A stretch of DNA of 57,383 nt from Marinibacterium profundimaris. GTDB lineage: Bacteria; Pseudomonadota; Alphaproteobacteria; Rhodobacterales; Rhodobacteraceae. The stretch spans positions 1 through 57,383 of the forward strand of contig NZ_AQQR01000022.1 in assembly GCF_002210095.1 (NCBI RefSeq), written 5' to 3'. The first letter of the stretch is position 1; every line of letters starts with the position of its first letter. The notes beneath the pieces were generated by a model, which was given only the letters and a program-made list of their open reading frames with translations, was not told where the DNA came from and searched no databases. This document shows positions 1 through 8,634 of the stretch, piece by piece. The translations under genes were made by a program, and so were the position numbers.

Positions 1-902
1 GCGACAGCGGCACGCTGATGCTGCAAGGCCACGACATCACCGCGCTGCCTGCATGGGACCGCGACATCGGGCTCGTGTTCCAGAACTACGCGCTGTTCCC
101 GCATATGAGCGTCGCCGAAAACGTGGCCTTCGGGCTCGATATGCGCAACCTGCCCAAGCCCGAGATCCGGAGCCGCGTGGCCGAGGCTCTCGACGCCGTC
201 CGGCTGGGTGAATTCGGCAACCGCAAGCCCGCCGCCCTGTCCGGAGGCCAGCAACAGCGCGTCGCCATTGCCCGCGCCATCGCCATCAAGCCGCGCCTGC
301 TGCTGCTGGACGAACCGCTGTCCAATCTCGACGCTGTCCTGCGGGCCTCGGTCCGGACCGAACTGCGAGAACTGCACGACCGGACCGGCATCACCACGAT
401 CATGGTGACTCACGATCAGTCCGAAGCCCTGTCCATCGGCGATCGCATCGTGCTGATGAACGAAGGCCGGGTGATCCAGAACGACACGCCCGAGGCGATC
501 TACCGCGAACCGGCATCGGCCTTCGCCGCCGCCTTTATCGGCTCACCGCCCGCCAACCTGCTACCTTTGCCTTCCGCTTCGGAGGCAAAGGCGGCCGGAT
601 GGACCCCACCGCCAGCTCTCGCCCCCCATCTGAGCGGCGACTGCCTCGTCGCCCTCCGCCCCGCGGCGCTGAAGCTTTCGGCAGAGCCGACCCCACAGGC
701 CCTGCCCGCGTATCTCAAGCGCATCGAATTCCAGGGCGCCGACCGTTTCGCCCATGTCGAGGCCCTGGGCCATCCCCTGATCGTGCGCCTGGGCGACGAC
801 CAATCCCTGACGCGCTCCGAAGTCTGGCTGACTCTGCCCGACAGCCCGCGCGTCTTCTCGAAAAAGACCGGGGCGCCTGTCGCGCCCGCAACGAAAGGAT
901 AA
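1..902 (+). CDS. ABC transporter ATPase, polyamine (PotA) type; C-terminal part of a gene that crosses the circle join
   Basis: This is the nucleotide-binding subunit of an ABC importer. The gene starts at 57175 and runs over the join (57340 to 1) without a frame change, giving 355 residues; codon 56 (TGC) is split by the join. Within this part lie the Q-loop (FQNYALFPH), the signature LSGGQQQR near residues 135-142, Walker B LLLLDEP and the switch histidine in VTHDQ. The C-terminal third resembles the TOBE region of spermidine/Fe3+ importers. It follows the two permeases by ATGA overlap and ends 3 bp before the next gene, so the operon continues. The substrate is not readable from the ATPase alone. 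Confidence 0.95.
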   Translation, partial: DSGTLMLQGHDITALPAWDRDIGLVFQNYALFPHMSVAENVAFGLDMRNLPKPEIRSRVAEALDAVRLGEFGNRKPAALSGGQQQRVAIARAIAIKPRLLLLDEPLSNLDAVLRASVRTELRELHDRTGITTIMVTHDQSEALSIGDRIVLMNEGRVIQNDTPEAIYREPASAFAAAFIGSPPANLLPLPSASEAKAAGWTPPPALAPHLSGDCLVALRPAALKLSAEPTPQALPAYLKRIEFQGADRFAHVEALGHPLIVRLGDDQSLTRSEVWLTLPDSPRVFSKKTGAPVAPATKG

Positions 903-905
903 CCC

Positions 906-1670
906 ATGGCTGACAGCAGCGATCTCTGGGCCAAGCGCAGCCCGAAGAAACAGGTAGTGCGCGACCGTATCTGGCAGCAGCTCGAAGACACCGGGATCGG
1001 GATCGGCCCGACCCACGGCACGATCCCGAACTTCGCCGGCGCCGACATGGCGGCGTTTCACATCTCGCAAACCGAAGCCTGGGCCGCCGCGAAGAACGTC
1101 AAATGCAACCCCGACCCGCCGCAGATCCCGATCCGCCTGCGCGCGCTCTACGCGGGCAAGACGCTCTACTGCCCGGTCCCGGCCCTGACCCGCGACTTTC
1201 CCTATCTGAAGATCGACCCGGCGAAGCTGGTCGAAAAGGGCATCAGCTTTGAACTGGCCGCCACCGCCGAGGGCTACATGGCCCATGGCGAGCGCATCGG
1301 CTTCGAAGACGTGCCGGTGCTCGATTTCTCCATCGTTGGCTCCGTCGCCGTCACCCGTTCCGGTGGGCGCATCGGCAAGGGTGCGGGCTTTGCCGATCTC
1401 GAAACCGGCATCTTCCGCGAAATCGGGCGCATCCTGCCGGAAACCCCGATGGTGACGCTCGTGCATTCCTCGCAGATCGTGGACGAGGATCAGATGACCA
1501 TGATGGCCCACGACAGCCCGCTCGACATGTTCGCCACCGAGCAGGTGCTTGTGATCACCGGCAACGACACCCCTCGCCCGCGCGGCGTGGAATGGAGCGA
1601 GGTCCAGGAGGACCAGTTCCGCGACATTCCCTTCCTGGCCGCCCTGCGCGACCGCATGACCACCGAATGA
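906..1670 (+). CDS. 5-formyltetrahydrofolate cyclo-ligase family protein (COG0212, MTHFSD-like)
   Basis: The protein has 254 residues. Family members convert 5-formyl-THF to 5,10-methenyl-THF with ATP. The C-terminal half carries the family loop as RIGKGAGFADLE, corresponding to the Gly-rich RxGxGxGYxD motif, and is closer to the MTHFSD variant than to housekeeping FAU1/YgfA enzymes. It is somewhat longer than typical cyclo-ligases of about 190 residues. An AAAGGAT ribosome site lies before the ATG. The gene sits inside the ABC operon and before an oxygenase, which suggests a substrate-specific role, perhaps on a formyl or C1 product of the imported compound. That role is inference. Confidence 0.8.
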   Translation: MADSSDLWAKRSPKKQVVRDRIWQQLEDTGIGIGPTHGTIPNFAGADMAAFHISQTEAWAAAKNVKCNPDPPQIPIRLRALYAGKTLYCPVPALTRDFPYLKIDPAKLVEKGISFELAATAEGYMAHGERIGFEDVPVLDFSIVGSVAVTRSGGRIGKGAGFADLETGIFREIGRILPETPMVTLVHSSQIVDEDQMTMMAHDSPLDMFATEQVLVITGNDTPRPRGVEWSEVQEDQFRDIPFLAALRDRMTTE

Positions 1671-1684
1671 AAGGAGCGTCATCC

Positions 1685-2638
1685 ATGACCGACGCCACCC
1701 TCCCCGTCATCGACATATCCGGGCTGAACTCCCCCGATCTCGACACCCGCAAGGCCGTGGCCGCCGAAATCGGCCATGCCTGCGACACCTACGGGTTCTT
1801 CTATGTCTCCGGCCACGGCATCCCCGACGACGACATCCTTGCCACCGTCGATGCCGCCCGCAGTTTCTTCACCCAGCCGCTGGAAAAGCGGATGGAAATC
1901 AAGGCCGGAGCCACCAACCGGGGCTACACCGCGCTGAAGGAATCCGAACACGAGGACGGCAAGCCGGACGTCAACGAGGGTTTTGAACTGGGCTTCCCGG
2001 TGCCGCCCGAAGACCCCGATTTCGACGGCGGCAACCCCGTCCGCGCGCCCAACCGCTGGCCGGATCTGGAGGGCTTCCGCGAACCGGTGGAGAAGCACTA
2101 CTTTGCCACCTTCGCGCTTGGCATGACGATCCTGCGCGGCTTCGCCCTGCATTTCGGCCTGCCGGAGGATTTCTTCACCAAGACGTTCAAGCGCCCTGTC
2201 GCCGACATGCGCCTGGCGCATTACCCGCCGCAGACCGGCGACGGCGTCGAATTCGGCACGTTCGACCACACCGACCATGGCGTGATCACGATCCTCTGGC
2301 AGGACAACAACGGCGGCCTTCAGGTGCAATCGCCCGGGGGTGAATGGCTGCCGGCAGCGCCCATCCCGGGCACCTTCGTCGTCAATATCGGCGACCTGAT
2401 GAGCCACTGGACCAACAAGCGTTTCCGCTCGACGCTGCACCGGGTGATCAACCGCCCCGGCGTGGACCGCTATTCGATCCCGTTCTTCTTCAACCCGGAT
2501 TTCGACACCCATGTCGATCCGGCCGACATCCCGGGCATTCCCGCGGATGCAGAGGTGCTGGAACCCGTGACCTCGGGCCCTTACCTGATCGGGCGGTTCT
2601 CGGACTACCGGCATTCCTGGAAAGAAGAAGACGCCTGA
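1685..2638 (+). CDS. 2-oxoglutarate/Fe(II)-dependent oxygenase, isopenicillin N synthase-like
   Basis: The protein has 317 residues. The N-terminal DIOX_N segment (VIDISGL, then TYGFFYVSGHGI) precedes the 2OG-FeII domain. Iron ligands are His195 and Asp197 (HTD) and His252 (STLHRV); the Arg262-x-Ser264 (RYS) pair binds 2-oxoglutarate. The start at 1685 is chosen because AAAGGAG lies just upstream and the DIOX_N domain begins at once; an upstream in-frame start would overlap the previous gene. It is the last gene of the ABC operon, before two hairpin terminators. Relatives hydroxylate, desaturate or demethylate small molecules; the substrate here is unknown. Confidence 0.9.
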   Translation: MTDATLPVIDISGLNSPDLDTRKAVAAEIGHACDTYGFFYVSGHGIPDDDILATVDAARSFFTQPLEKRMEIKAGATNRGYTALKESEHEDGKPDVNEGFELGFPVPPEDPDFDGGNPVRAPNRWPDLEGFREPVEKHYFATFALGMTILRGFALHFGLPEDFFTKTFKRPVADMRLAHYPPQTGDGVEFGTFDHTDHGVITILWQDNNGGLQVQSPGGEWLPAAPIPGTFVVNIGDLMSHWTNKRFRSTLHRVINRPGVDRYSIPFFFNPDFDTHVDPADIPGIPADAEVLEPVTSGPYLIGRFSDYRHSWKEEDA

Positions 2639-2646
2639 GCCGGACA

Positions 2647-2677
2647 AGGACATTGGCGGCCGCGCCGCCAATGTCCT
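2647..2677 (+). terminator. Stem-loop after the oxygenase gene
   Basis: A perfect 14-bp inverted repeat (2647-2660 with 2664-2677) and a 3-base loop lie 9 bases after the oxygenase stop codon. No long T run follows. It is probably the first of two tandem transcription ends. Confidence 0.6.
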
Positions 2678-2685
2678 GCCAGTAA

Positions 2686-2719
2686 AGACAGCCCCGATGC
2701 TCCTGCGTCGGGGCTGTCT
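2686..2719 (+). terminator. Second stem-loop terminator
   Basis: A perfect 12-bp inverted repeat (2686-2697 with 2708-2719) with a 10-base loop directly follows the first hairpin. The stem is GC-rich and starts AGACAGCCCC. Its position at the operon end supports a terminator, although the T tract is weak. Confidence 0.65.
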
Positions 2720-2833
2720 CGTGATGATCGCAGGCTGATCAAAGCAGATCAGAACCGGCGGATCTGAACTGTCCGCCCGGTGTTGTCACGTTAACGGGCG
2801 CCATGCGCAAAGGGCGTGATTTCCGCCGTCGTT

Positions 2834-3283
2834 TTACGCGATGCCCGCCGCCGTCTTCCAAGCGTCGAAGGCTTCCATACGGTGATATCTTACCTGGTTT
2901 GCTGAGCGGCGGCGGGAGGGAGCGGAGAAGCGGTTCCGGACGGCCGAATGGCAAGACACATAGCGTTGGAACCCGCCAGGTGATCGGAATCCTTGCATGC
3001 ATCTCTCGCGCTTGCGGAACGGCAGGTGGCTGTTTTCTGCCCGGTTGTTCAGCCCCTTGTGCGACCCGTGCTCAAGGCCGGGGACGACCTCGCGTTTCGC
3101 CGCGCTATAGGACCGAAGCTTGTCCGTCACGATCCGCTTGGGCAGGCCATGGCGCCGGATCAGCGTCTTCAGAAGCCGTTTCGCGGCGCGCTTGTCCCGC
3201 TTCGACTGCAGGATTTCGTCCAGAACGATCCCGTCCTGATCAACCGCCCGCCAGAGCCAGAAACCCTCCGTTACGAAATCAAA
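2834..3283 (-). pseudogene. IS6-family transposase fragment
   Basis: The minus-strand reading frame from 3283 to 2834 gives the C-terminal part of an IS6/IS26-type DDE transposase: WLWRAVDQDG, then VTDKLRSYSAAKREV, HKGLNNRAENSH and a C-terminus ending around YHRMEAFDAWKTAAG. The catalytic D and E of the second half are retained, but the N-terminal helix-turn-helix and first D region are missing and a stop lies just upstream at 3284-3286. No terminal inverted repeats were identified. This is a dead remnant. Confidence 0.85.
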
Positions 3284-3641
3284 TCAGATGTCCCAAGGGC
3301 GCTGATGTCGGACACTGAGGAGGTCCCGGAGCAGAAGTCGGCTACAAAGTGGCCCAAGATTTGCTGAATGCCGAGAGCGGCATTCAACCGGCACTGGGCG
3401 AATTACGGCCTGGTATCTCCCAAGATCAGCGACCTCGGATCGCCACGGAACAGATCTTTTCTTGCTGATCTAAAGAACAACATTCTCGTTTTACGCAGAC
3501 TTACGGTTAAAATCAGAACCTTTTCCAAGGTGTCGGCCTCCGGCGGCACTTTCGTGTTAGGGCGAACATTCTGCGTGGCGCAAACTTCCTGCCCAATGAG
3601 CCACATCGTCCGTTAGTGGTCACTGCGGGGGGTCGGTCAGA
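3284..3641. other. Stretch without a convincing gene
   Basis: No supported gene is seen. It contains one 9-bp perfect hairpin (3365-3373 with 3378-3386, loop AGAG) without a T tract. The open frames here do not resemble proteins I recognise. It separates the IS6 remnant from the XRE gene. Confidence 0.5.
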
Positions 3642-4046
3642 TCAGCCGCTGCACTTCCTGATCTTTAACGAGAACTCGCCTTCTATCGCCCAGGCCTCTG
3701 CTGTTGCTTCGGCCGGGACCTCCTCCTCAGGCCCCTTCATCCGCAATCTCCGCACTGCATCCAGTTCTTTCGCCGTCAATGGGAGCCCGAGGATGTCGAC
3801 GAGCACCTCGTGGACGGGCGGGTAGTACTCTGCGATGGCCGTCATCAGGAACTCTTGCGCGTCGAGCTCGAGCACGCTGGCCAGCGCAGGAATGCGAACC
3901 AGCGGAATGTTGGTCTCTCCGGTCTTCATCATGGACAGGACGTTTGCGTTATTGAAGCCGGCACGCGCGGCGACTTCGCGCTGGGTCAGATCCGAGGCGT
4001 CGAGGGCACTGGCAAGCATTCGGGCGGTGGGGCTGGTGGCGGTCAT
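3642..4046 (-). CDS. XRE-family helix-turn-helix regulator
   Basis: The protein has 134 residues. Residues about 8-60 form a Cro/CI-type HTH (LTQREVAARAGFNNANVLSM), with a distinctive second part (DAQEFLMTAIAEYYPP) and an acidic C-terminus. GGAGAAG lies before the ATG. It stands alone, divergent from the unrecognised gene at 4556. It could be an orphan repressor or the antitoxin half of a broken toxin-antitoxin pair; no partner toxin is visible beside it. Confidence 0.75.
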   Translation of the reverse strand: MTATSPTARMLASALDASDLTQREVAARAGFNNANVLSMMKTGETNIPLVRIPALASVLELDAQEFLMTAIAEYYPPVHEVLVDILGLPLTAKELDAVRRLRMKGPEEEVPAEATAEAWAIEGEFSLKIRKCSG

Positions 4047-4555
4047 GGTCTTCTCCGTGACTGAATTTGCTGATGCTCTGTCTTAGTCGCGAGGGGACTG
4101 TCCTTGCCCTGACGCATAGGCGCGCGCCTTTGGCAAGCTCTTGACCACGATTTACGGGCACGGAGTCTGCCGCAGCATGGGACCACCGGGTTGATTTGAC
4201 TTGGCTTGAGCGAAGCGGCAAGTCGTGAACTCTGTCGTGAACTCTATTGTCAAAGAGCCTCAGGCGCTCTTGGGGCAGCGGAGCCTGTCCAAGGATCCTT
4301 GCGCGTCTCGGACGAGGATCAGGCGTTGCCTCATTCTGTATATCTGCTACCGCCCAAGATATCGTGCATCTGGTTTCCCATGTTGAACCAAGCATGTCAC
4401 CAAGTTTGCGCCATGAGAATTCCATGGGCTTTCCATGGGGCAAATCAGAATGCTGCATGCCCTTGAAAAGCAACAGGATCGTGCCTTTCTCCCATCGAAA
4501 CGCGATGTTAGGTGAAATTGGGTTGGAATCTGGCCCAGGCCAAGAAAGGAGCAAT
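4047..4555. other. Intergenic region between divergent genes
   Basis: This stretch separates the XRE gene from the gene at 4556 and should hold the promoters of both. From about 4189 it shares diverged similarity with 7255-7400 (GTTGATTTGACT, then CCAAGGATCC and GGATC near an AGGC block), so it may contain an ancient duplicated or IS-edge sequence. No RNA gene was recognised. Confidence 0.4.
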
Positions 4556-5353
4556 ATGGGATATACGGTCCAAGACGTTTTGAAGGCAAAGGATCAGGGG
4601 CGAGTCAATTCGGCGCTTGGCATTTCTCTAACAATTGATCCAAAGCAAGAACTACCCGCCATCCGGAAGATCAAGGCAGGAGCTTCCGAACGGGGCAGGA
4701 AATCGATCATCTTGAAGGGAGTACCTGCTCGGAGCAATGAGGAGCTAGGCCAAGCTTTGCGTCTAAGGCGAATGATGCTACTCGCGCGGCATCGCAACTG
4801 GGTGGCATGGGATAAAGAACGCAAGTATATCGAACAATTGCTGAGATCTCATGATCGCATCCGTTTGGGGCAGGACGATTGGACAGTCCATTGTGCGGCG
4901 GAACTCGCGACGCTCCTGATGGGGGCCAATTATCCGGAAAACCCAAGTGGCCCGTTGCCGCATCAGCGGAATAGGCCAACGTTTTGCGAAGAAACAGGAC
5001 TTCTCTGGCTATTCTTGAACTACATTGTGGAGTTGAACCCTAGGCGGCGCCGTGGAACAAAGCCGAGCCCGGAAAGGCTATTCAAGTGTATTCTCAGCAC
5101 GGAAGTTGCTCGCAAACTTAAACAACCCAATGGAGGCAACCCTTATGTTCTTCCAAATTCTCGAGACGTTTCCGACGTTTGGTATGTTCTGTTTGGAGAA
5201 AGTGAGCCTTTCGACAACATTAAGAAAATCATTCCTCAGTTGATTTATTATTTGTCTGAATTCAAATTTCATCACCCCACGATCAGATCGTGCGAATTGT
5301 ATCATTATCCGAAACTGGAGCAAGCACTGCGTCACAAATACCCTGTCAAGTGA
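4556..5353 (+). CDS. Hypothetical protein of unrecognised family
   Basis: The protein has 265 residues. ATG 4556 is preferred over upstream starts because AAAGGAG sits 7 bases before it. The protein is basic, with an Arg/Lys-rich middle (NPRRRRGTKPSPERL) and an aromatic C-terminal part (IYYLSEFKFHHP). No signal peptide or membrane segment is evident. Base composition is less GC-rich than the plasmid backbone, especially in the 3' half, and the gene lies among IS remnants, which suggests later acquisition. I do not recognise the family. It could be a defence or phage-derived gene, but nothing in the sequence proves that. Confidence 0.6.
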   Translation: MGYTVQDVLKAKDQGRVNSALGISLTIDPKQELPAIRKIKAGASERGRKSIILKGVPARSNEELGQALRLRRMMLLARHRNWVAWDKERKYIEQLLRSHDRIRLGQDDWTVHCAAELATLLMGANYPENPSGPLPHQRNRPTFCEETGLLWLFLNYIVELNPRRRRGTKPSPERLFKCILSTEVARKLKQPNGGNPYVLPNSRDVSDVWYVLFGESEPFDNIKKIIPQLIYYLSEFKFHHPTIRSCELYHYPKLEQALRHKYPVK

Positions 5354-6804
5354 AATTCTGCCCGATCCGGCTGACTGATGGAACTTTCTCGAACCGCGAT
5401 TTGGGCATGGTTCTGGTCATGGCCGCGCTCCTCAGATTTTCTGGCGTCAAGCTGAAGCTCGATCACGCTTGGCCTGATGCCCGGGTTTCCCATCGGGCGG
5501 CGGCCTGCGCTTGTATCAGTCCGTAGCGTCTGTCGCCTCGAACCGGATCGGGACAGAAGCAGGGCCGAAACGACCCTCGACGGCTCTTCTCGCACTACCA
5601 ATCAGGGCGGTGAGATGATGCCCAAAGCTGACTATGAGAGCCAGGCGGCCGGCGATCCGCTGCACCGCTTCGGCGATTGTTCCCGCCTCCCGAATGGCTC
5701 GGAAACTTTCCCTGCTGGGAAGTCTTTGAACGCCCTCAGAGGGCTTCCATCTCGACCGCAGCCTGACGCGTGGGGAAAGTTCGGGCATCAACATGTGCCG
5801 CAAGGAGGCCGCGTTTCACCCGACCTCTACAACATATGGTACTCGGTTAGGAGCTCAAGGTCATTCAGCCCCCCTTTTTAGGTTATTTATCCCAGAGAGA
5901 TGGATATGATCTTCATTCTCCTTATCAACATTCCTGAAGGGGAGGCTGCCACCGGCAGACCAGACGTACGTAGGAATATTGTCAGTCGCCGGTCGTCGAT
6001 AGTCCACCTCGGTCGCCACCATCAGCTCGATGACGAGGGGCGTGGTTACTAACTCAGCGCGAGGGCCCAGATGGCGGTCGACGCCAATTGCTCCCCTGAC
6101 TGTCCTCAACCTTTTCGCTCCATTCTGTCGGATCTGGCAAATTGGGAATGACCCGTCGATCGGCTCTCAAGAGATGCCCCAGGCGCGGCTCTCAGGCTAC
6201 AGTTCGATTGGTATAGCGCTGAGAGGCGCTGAGGCGGCCTGTGGGCGGCGTCTTGACCTCGTGATGACTGTGTCCTGCTCTCGACGCGAGAGGCCGCTCA
6301 CGGACGCTCTCCGTGGCGGCTTTTGGCCTGCATCTGAACAGGTTGTGTGCGTCGGGCGTGGTAGGGTCATACACTCGCGGAACTCACGCCGTTCCGACCA
6401 TGAGCACCCATAACGACATTGGGATCTGCGAGCTTCCGACGAGGCGGCAGCCGAAGCTCACATTCCGCCGCGATATCTTTCAGTCGAACGAAAACCTGGG
6501 CCGGGGCTCATTTCCTACCCCGACCTGGTGGAGCTGGTAATTTGCCTTCTGTCCATGGCGGGTCATTGTCCTCTTGCAGTTCCGCAACTTCTTAGCCGAT
6601 CTCGTTGTCCTCTTCTCGGAACTCGCGGTTCTGACACTCAGCGGGGTCTATGCGGTTCTCGCTCGCTTCCGCAGGAGGCGGTCGCGACCAATGGTGGCTC
6701 ATTTCTGGCGAGACGCTCGACGGGCTCGGGATGGTGGCGGCGAAGCCAGGGTTGCTGATCATGTAACTGCAATTCCGGGTCTCACGGGCGCCTTGCGGGA
6801 GTCG
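5354..6804. other. Decayed accessory DNA without a supported gene
   Basis: About 1.4 kb with only short, mutually overlapping open frames. A minus-strand frame at 5861-6109 looks somewhat protein-like but lacks homology I can name and a good ribosome site. The right edge leads into an IS3 transposase remnant. It is most likely eroded mobile-element or gene debris. Confidence 0.45.
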
Positions 6805-7213
6805 GGTTGGTCTGCCCAGTCTCGCATGACGACGGACCTGGCCTTGCAGGCCCTGCTGATGACGGTCTGGCGACGCAAACCCGACGGAAAGGTCACGGTG
6901 CATTCAGATAGTCCAAGGCTCTCAATTCACCAGCCGGGAGTGGCAGACGTTCCTTCGCCAGCACACCCTGGAACCCAGCATGAGCCGACGCGGGAACTGC
7001 CAGGACAATGCCGTCGCGGAGAGCTTCTTTCAGCTGCTGAAACGCGAACGGATCAGGCGACGCACATACAATAACCGGGAAGCCGCCAGACAGGACGTGT
7101 TCGAGTACATCGAACTCTTCTACAACCCGAAACGCAAGCACACGAACAACGGCATGCTGTCGCCCGTTGACTTCGAGATCAGGCAGCAGACACTGAATCC
7201 GGCAAGTGTCTAG
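6805..7213 (+). pseudogene. IS3-family transposase (OrfB) remnant with frameshift
   Basis: The plus strand reads GWSAQSRMTTDLALQALLM and VHSD in one frame. After a 4-base insertion (AGTC, around 6910) it continues in another frame as GSQFTSREWQTFLRQHTLEP, SMSRRGNCQDNAVAESFF and YNPKRKH to the stop at 7213. These are the typical C-terminal rve-domain motifs of IS3-group OrfB. The N-terminal half and OrfA are absent. It cannot encode an active transposase. Confidence 0.85.
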
Positions 7214-7756
7214 GACACGAGGGGCACCTCAGAGGGCGCCAAAGGGAGGCGCCAAGTTGATTTGACTACCGGAGCAGACGGCAGAAGGAAATCCCGCAAC
7301 GGAGCCACTCGAGCGCCGCCCCCTCTCCAAGGATCCGCGCCAGGACCGGCCCTGGATCTAGGCAATGCCCCCATATGTCCGCCATTGCCACTTAGGACTT
7401 CCTGCTCCTGACTTCCCCGTGGTGAAAGGCGCATTTCGGCATGGGATTGGCACGGGGAACGGAAGGGGTTGCAGCGTGACATCATCCCAAAACTGTCCTG
7501 GGTCTGGGCGGTGCCCTACCCAGATTCAGCGCTCAGAGTGGATCTTCGGACCGTAGCGGTGCGGTGCGGTGCGGTGCGGTGCGGGAAGGCTTCGACAAAG
7601 GCAGCCAGCAAGCAAGCCTCGCGTGCTCTCATCGCTCTCCAAGTATTGCTCGCAACGGCGTTCGTGTTTGAAGTGAAGTGACGTTTCGATCTACTGAATT
7701 CTTATATCGCAGTGAACCGCCCTCTCACGGACCGCGCGGTTTTCTCGTGGCCGCGA
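7214..7756. other. Stretch without a supported gene
   Basis: Debris between IS3 and IS256 remnants. It holds the diverged counterpart of 4189-4380 (from 7255) and a pentanucleotide tandem repeat (7556-7580). No coding region is convincing. Confidence 0.45.
7556..7580 (+). repeat. Tandem GCGGT repeat, five copies
   Basis: Five exact head-to-tail copies of GCGGT, followed by GCGGG. The array lies in non-coding debris. It could vary by slippage but has no visible role. Confidence 0.9.
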
Positions 7757-8555
7757 GATCAGCTTCTCAGCGGCATCCTCTGAGGGAAACGAACCCCGCG
7801 TCTTGATCGATTTCCGGATCACCCGGTTCAGGGAAGGCCGAGTTGATCGCTTCAGGGAATCCTTTCAGCCCGTCCACCACCGCGATCAGGATGTCCTGGA
7901 CCCCACGGTTGCGCAGCTCCGTCATCACTGCAAGCCAGAACTTGGCGCCCTCGTTCTCCGCGATCCAGAGTCCCAGAACCTCGCGCTGGCCGTCGCCAGT
8001 GACGCCGAGCGCCAGATAGACGGCCTTGTTCTTGACAATCCGGCTGTCCTTATCCCTGATCTTCACCCGCAAAGCGTCAAAGATGTCAATGGGATAGACC
8101 GTGTCCAGCGCTCGCGAGCGCCATTCCTTGACCTCGTCGAGAACGGCGTCGGTGACACGGCTGATCAGGTCCGGAGAGACTTCCAGGCCATAGAGTTCCT
8201 CCAGATGGCCACGGATGTCGCGCACGCTCATGCCACGGGCGTACATCGCGATGATCTTCTCGTCCAATCCGTCGATCCGGGTCTGGCCCTTGGCGACCAG
8301 GCGAGGTTCGAAACTGCCGTCCCGGTCCCGCGGCACATCAATCTCGAACGCGGCGTCCTCGCTTTTCACGGTCTTTCTGCTGATACCGTTCCGCCGGTTG
8401 GTCTGGACCGGCGGCGCCTCCGCACCATGCTCGTAGCCAAGATGCTCGGCTCCCAACATCCGCTGCATCAGCGCCTTCTTGAGCTCCTTCATCAGCCCGT
8501 TGTCACCTAGCAGGCCTTCTGGCCGCTCGCAGCCCTTCAGCAGCTCGTCCAGCAC
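7757..8555 (-). pseudogene. IS256-family (Mutator-type) transposase with internal deletion
   Basis: From GTG 8555 the frame reads [16 protein letters not shown] through the IS256 catalytic regions ([16 protein letters not shown], then [18 protein letters not shown]). At about 7828-7837 the sequence jumps, out of frame, to the far C-terminal motif [22 protein letters not shown] and soon after (about 7757) loses homology. Roughly 100 codons, including the last catalytic Glu region, are missing. The shared TCCCTGA at the junction suggests deletion through short homology. The CRISPR array starts 80 bp upstream of its 5' end. Confidence 0.88.
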
Positions 8556-8634
8556 GTATTCGTTGATCTTCTTTCCAGTGGTCCACGCTGTCCTTTCTTC
8601 TCAGCATGGACCGGCGAGCGCTTACACAGAAGAT

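Noticed and set aside
561-1682. Long minus-strand frame opposite the ABC ATPase and cyclo-ligase genes
   Set aside because: It is a GC-rich shadow frame of two well-supported plus-strand genes.
3403-3606. Minus-strand 67-codon frame
   Set aside because: Unremarkable composition, no ribosome site and no motif; treated as non-coding.
5861-6109. Minus-strand 82-codon frame that looks partly protein-like
   Set aside because: No recognisable family, no good ribosome site and surrounded by decayed DNA; not enough to call a gene.
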